DNA of 16,830 nt, from contig JAZDHF010000143.1 in NCBI GenBank assembly GCA_043806315.1, forward strand, positions 1-16,830, written 5' to 3'. The stretch is from SBAX01 sp043806315. Lineage in GTDB: Bacteria > Planctomycetota > Phycisphaerae > UBA1845. This document shows, one piece after another, positions 13,745 to 16,830 of this stretch (positions within the stretch are counted from its first letter, which is position 1; the number at the start of each line of letters is the position of its first letter). Position numbers and translations under genes: made by a program. The notes under the pieces are model-generated. The model saw only the letters and a program-made list of their open reading frames with translations, ran no database searches and was not told the origin of the DNA.

Positions 13745-13753
13745 TGTTAAAAT
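13745..13753 (+). promoter_or_regulatory. Weak extended -10-like site just before the TlpA-fusion gene
   Basis: TGTTAAAAT fits TGnTANAAT. It would start transcripts close to or just after the ATG at 13757, so it is either unused or makes a leaderless message from a later ATG. No -35 was recognised. Confidence 0.25.
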
Positions 13754-13756
13754 CGT

Positions 13757-15622
13757 ATGTGTCTAGCGCTGGCATGTGGAATGTTGTCGTCGATGTCCGC
13801 GTTCGCCTTGGAAGGCGAGGACAAACCCACCTCGCCGGCAAAGGTGGTCATTGTCGAGGGGCAAGTCACCGACCCGCTCGGCGCGGGACAGGAGAACGTC
13901 ACCGTCACGGTCCGCCGCAAAGCTCCCGATGGGAGCCAAGGCGATGTCCTCGCAACGGCCACGACCAATGCTTTGGGCGATTTTGCCGTCACCTCATCCG
14001 ACCGAATCACCGGCGACGTCTGGGTCACCTTGTCGAAGCCGAAGTTCGCCGACCTGGTCCGTGAAGTCCGCGTGGGCGAGAGCGACGCGCCGCCGTTTTT
14101 GGGCGAGGTGCTCGAAGGCAACTTGACCATCAACGGCCGCGTCACCGACGCCCTCACCCAGCAGCCGGTCGGCGGCGCCGCCGTCCGCCTTCGCACCAAC
14201 GGCCCCGACCGGAAGGACCGCACAAACGACGAGGGCCGATTCGCCCTCACCGCCGTTTCGCCGGGCGAGGGGGAGTTAATCGTCGAAGCCGAGGGGTTCG
14301 GTCGCGAGCGGCGGAATATCCCCAAGCTCGAGGACGCGTCCGAGATCAACCTCGTTCTCAAGCCCGAGCGCATCCTCCACGTCAACGTGGTAGACGATCT
14401 GGACCGGCCGATCCGCGGCGTTACGTTGGAATGCGTGGATCAGCCGCGCGGCGACTTCCGCTCAGCGATCAGCGACGAAAGCGGCTCGATCACGCTTCGG
14501 GGCATCCACTTCGACGCCTTCATGCTCGGTGTGCGCCTGACCCATAAAGACTTCGTCTCCGGCAGCGGATTCGATCGGCAATTGACGACGCCTTCCAACG
14601 AGCGAGAGTCGACTCACCGCTTCGTCATGGCCCGCGCGGGACGCATTTCCGGTCGCGTGACGGCCGCCGAGACCGGCCAACCGCTCCACGGGGCGCGCGT
14701 GATGACCGGCGATGAGTACTCGGACGACTCGCCGCGCGACTGGGCCGATGTGCAAGGCCGGTTCGAAATCCCCGGTGTGGCGCCCGGCCCGACCACCGTC
14801 ACCGTGCATCGGTCCGACCACGCTCCGGAACTCAAGGTGGTCGAGGTCACGGCGGGGGAGACGGCGACGGTGGACTTTCAGCTTCATCCGGGAGCGGTGC
14901 TGGAAGGCGTCGTGAGAATTGAGGGGGTGGGAGTTGCCACGGCCGCGGAAGTTGTGACCGGACGGTGGCGCTCCAAGAACACGCTCGGCCTGCGGGCCAT
15001 GACGGATGCGTCCGGGCGCTTCCGAATCGAAAACGCGCCGTTGGATGAGTTTGAGATCGCGGTCGCCGGATCCAACGGCGAGAGGGTCACGAAAACGGTC
15101 ACCGCCGCGCCTGGGACGACCGTCGAGCTTGTCGTGCCTCGCGTCTCGCAACCCGCCGGGGCCGCCCGAAAGAAGCCCTTTCTCGCCGTCGGCGATCCCG
15201 CCCCGACGCCGGCCCTCAAGACCCTGGGCGGCGAGCTATTGAACCTCGCCGACCTCAAAGGGAAAACCGTGCTCGTGGAGTTCTGGGCGACGTGGTGTCC
15301 GCCCTGCCTTGAGGAGATGTCGAATCTCATCGCCATTCACGAGAAATTCGCGGCCCGTAAGGACTTCATGATGATCGGCATCAGCCGCGACCACGAACTG
15401 GAACCGATGGCGGAGTACCTCAAAAGAAACCCGAAGATCGCCTGGCCCCAGGTGTTCGGGGATGCCGCGGGCGTGCAAAAGGCCTGCGACGCGTTCGGCG
15501 TAACGTCCGTTCCGGAACTATTCCTCATCGGCCCGGATGGAAAGATCATCGACGCCCACCTTCGCGGCGAAGGCATCGTCGCGCGGGTCGAACAACTGTT
15601 GAAAGATCGTCCACCCGGATGA
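13757..15622 (+). CDS. Secreted carboxypeptidase-regulatory-like repeats fused to a TlpA-type thioredoxin
   Basis: The 621-residue protein begins MCLALACGMLSSMSAFALE, a short signal-like segment without the usual Lys/Arg at its front. An upstream in-frame TAA at 13748-13750 prevents extension, so the signal may be truncated or start elsewhere. Five beta-sandwich (CarboxypepD_reg-like) units follow, opening near 33 (VEGQVTDPLG), 123 (INGRVTDALTQQPVGG), 205, 297 (GRISGRVTAAETGQPLHG) and 383 (GVVRIEGVG). Most contain a 'DxxGRF' turn. The C-terminal 150 residues are a TlpA/AhpC-like thioredoxin fold with FWATWCPPC (active site WCPPC 513-517) and the cis-Pro loop GVTSVPELFLI. It is likely a periplasmic or surface thiol-redox protein. 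No binding site precedes the ATG. It is coupled to the next gene by ATGA. Confidence 0.85.
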   Translation: MCLALACGMLSSMSAFALEGEDKPTSPAKVVIVEGQVTDPLGAGQENVTVTVRRKAPDGSQGDVLATATTNALGDFAVTSSDRITGDVWVTLSKPKFADLVREVRVGESDAPPFLGEVLEGNLTINGRVTDALTQQPVGGAAVRLRTNGPDRKDRTNDEGRFALTAVSPGEGELIVEAEGFGRERRNIPKLEDASEINLVLKPERILHVNVVDDLDRPIRGVTLECVDQPRGDFRSAISDESGSITLRGIHFDAFMLGVRLTHKDFVSGSGFDRQLTTPSNERESTHRFVMARAGRISGRVTAAETGQPLHGARVMTGDEYSDDSPRDWADVQGRFEIPGVAPGPTTVTVHRSDHAPELKVVEVTAGETATVDFQLHPGAVLEGVVRIEGVGVATAAEVVTGRWRSKNTLGLRAMTDASGRFRIENAPLDEFEIAVAGSNGERVTKTVTAAPGTTVELVVPRVSQPAGAARKKPFLAVGDPAPTPALKTLGGELLNLADLKGKTVLVEFWATWCPPCLEEMSNLIAIHEKFAARKDFMMIGISRDHELEPMAEYLKRNPKIAWPQVFGDAAGVQKACDAFGVTSVPELFLIGPDGKIIDAHLRGEGIVARVEQLLKDRPPG

Positions 15623-16599
15623 CCGTTTCGACTTCGCCGGCTTCGCAGTCCTCGACGGCGCCTCCCACGGGGCGGGTCCAACCCACGCACGAACGGGCGT
15701 TGCTGGCCCTGAAGGCGATCAACGAATCCCGCTGGTCCGACGCCGACAAGCACATCGCCGCGATCCCCGAATCGCCGCTCGGCGATTACGCGTGGAAGGC
15801 GTATTTGGCCGGACGGGTCGCCGCTGAGCGGCGCGACTTTCCTGCGGCGGAGGCCCGTTTTCTTGAGGCCGCCTCCGCCGCGCTGGTTCATGGGCTTGGA
15901 GCTGAGAGGTCTGCATTAGAGCCCATCGCAATGACCCCCTCTCCCTCTCAGGAAGAGGGCGGGGGTGAGGGTCATGGCGCGAGGCTCCTCGCCGAGGCCA
16001 TGCGTTTGGGAGCGGCGGCGATGGAAAAGATGGGCTGCGCGTACCGTCGTCAGGAGCGCCTCGACGATGCCCAGCACTGTCACCGAGCCGCCTATCGCCT
16101 GCGGCAAGAGCACGGTTCGGTCGAGGAGCGATGGGAGTCGGCGATGAGCCTCGCCGTCAACTGCACGGTCGCACGACGCGACGATGAAGCCCAGCGATGG
16201 TGTCGCGTGGCCATCGACCTTGCCGCGGCCGCGTCCGATCAGCCCGCCGCCAAACAGGCCCAAGCCTGGGGCCGCCTGTCCGCGGCGTTGACCGCACTGG
16301 GTCGCCACGAGGAAGCCGTCGCCGCCGCCAGAACCGCCCGCGAGTTCTGGCGTATGCACGACATCGCCGCCGTCACCGCCGCCCGCGCCGACCTCGACGT
16401 CGCCCAAGCGCTGATGAAGTTCGGCGAGTCGGTCTACGAAAGTGATGCGCAGGCGGCGCGGACGATTCTCTCCGAAGCTCTCCAATCCCTGGCCACGGCT
16501 GCGGAGGAACTTCCGCCTTTCGGCCCCGAAGCCGCCGCCGATGTCCGGCGCTCCGCCGAACTCACCGACTTCGCCCGACGACTGCTCGACTCGCTGTAG
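15619..16599 (+). CDS. TPR-like cytoplasmic protein, unknown function
   Basis: The 326-residue alanine-rich protein starts within the stop of the previous gene (ATGA overlap), so translation is likely coupled. It has no signal peptide. Helical pairs of TPR type are visible: GDYAWKAYLAGRVAAERRDF around 55-75, AAMEKMGCAYRRQERLDDAQ around 135-155, RWCRVAIDLAAAA, and AWGRLSAALTALGRHEEAVA around 215-235. Proteins of this kind usually mediate protein-protein contacts. A 45-bp palindrome at 15931-15975 is translated in frame as residues 105-119 (MTPSPSQEEGGGEGH), splitting a helix. What it partners with, possibly the upstream thioredoxin-fold protein, is inference. A truncated transposase follows downstream. 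Confidence 0.65.
   Translation: MTVSTSPASQSSTAPPTGRVQPTHERALLALKAINESRWSDADKHIAAIPESPLGDYAWKAYLAGRVAAERRDFPAAEARFLEAASAALVHGLGAERSALEPIAMTPSPSQEEGGGEGHGARLLAEAMRLGAAAMEKMGCAYRRQERLDDAQHCHRAAYRLRQEHGSVEERWESAMSLAVNCTVARRDDEAQRWCRVAIDLAAAASDQPAAKQAQAWGRLSAALTALGRHEEAVAAARTAREFWRMHDIAAVTAARADLDVAQALMKFGESVYESDAQAARTILSEALQSLATAAEELPPFGPEAAADVRRSAELTDFARRLLDSL
15931..15975. repeat. 45-bp REP-like palindrome in frame inside the TPR gene
   Basis: It begins ATGACCCCCTCTCCCTCTC and ends GGGTGAGGGTCAT, so the two ends pair. It is exactly 15 codons. Its reverse complement resembles the palindrome at 9367-9403 that ends addA. Confidence 0.65.
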
Positions 16600-16620
16600 G
16601 GGGATGTCGGGTCGATGACC
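16599..16620 (-). repeat. Copy 2 of the motif shared with 663-684
   Basis: On the plus strand it reads GGGGGATGTCGGGTCGATG then ACC. The reverse complement matches 663-684 at 20 of 22 positions. It starts at the last base of the TPR gene's stop codon. Confidence 0.55.
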
Positions 16621-16622
16621 TG

Positions 16623-16830
16623 GCCTACACTTCTTCATCGCCATTTGACTTGCTCCTCCTAGTACGCCCCCCGCTCCGCCATTACAATCACGTCGTAGCC
16701 TACCGTCCCGCGCGAGCCCTCAAGAAGCGCAAACCAGGCAGACCGAGACAATACGGTCGGAAACTTCACCTCATGAAGCTCTTTGACTCCACGGCAAAGG
16801 CCTTCGAGTTCCACACCGCGGAAGCCGTCG
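16623..16830 (+). pseudogene. 5'-truncated DDE transposase fragment, continuing past the window end
   Basis: The frame AYTSSSPFDLLLLVRPPL runs into a basic stretch LKKRKPGRPRQYGRKLHLM and KLFDSTAKAFEFHTAEAV. The 'GRPRxYGxKxxLxxLFD' string is typical of the region just after the middle of IS701/DDE_5-type transposases, where a strand-loop with Lys/Arg follows the catalytic Asp region. The frame has no start codon and is open from the TPR stop, so the 5' half is missing. The rest lies beyond the window. The group call is from pattern memory and moderate only. Confidence 0.5.

Overview
The window comes from a high-GC bacterium. The mixture of genes suits a Planctomycetota-like or related environmental lineage: a TlpA-type thioredoxin fused to repeated carboxypeptidase-regulatory-like domains, an addA helicase-nuclease gene, IS1634- and IS3-type relics, and many small palindromes inside and between genes. 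This taxonomic guess is an inference from style and is weak.

Left part (1-1934) is a decaying accessory segment. It holds the end of a small DUF6941-like protein, a fragment of an IS1595/ISXO2-like transposase, about 430 bases with nothing clear, a short coding-like remnant, and an internally deleted IS1634-like element bounded by perfect 18-bp inverted repeats. That element abuts nadE and supplies its stop codon.

Centre (1932-9259). nadE (glutamine-dependent NAD+ synthetase) lies on the minus strand. Next to it is a stub of an IS3-type orfA, then a plus-strand MalK/UgpC-type ABC ATPase without permeases. On the minus strand follow a putative 28-residue membrane peptide, putA (proline dehydrogenase plus glutamate-semialdehyde dehydrogenase, making NAD(P)H and glutamate from proline) and a membrane-anchored TolB/PD40-like protein.

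Right part (9367-16830). A large addA gene runs on the minus strand, and addA, the TolB-like gene, putA and the small ORF could form one long minus-strand transcription unit. A 330-bp divergent region holds two extended -10 promoters and a cluster of seven small hairpins. A plus-strand pair follows: a secreted TlpA-like fusion protein and a TPR protein whose start overlaps the fusion's stop. The window ends in a 5'-truncated transposase.

The most unusual feature is the spread of palindromic elements. Nine hairpins, eight of them 17-19 nt, share an architecture: free stem sequence, stem about 7 bp, and in seven of nine a loop matching TRAR when read on one strand. Two of these lie in frame inside genes. 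Two other palindromic families are also inserted in frame, in addA and in the TPR gene, and one copy provides the addA stop codon.
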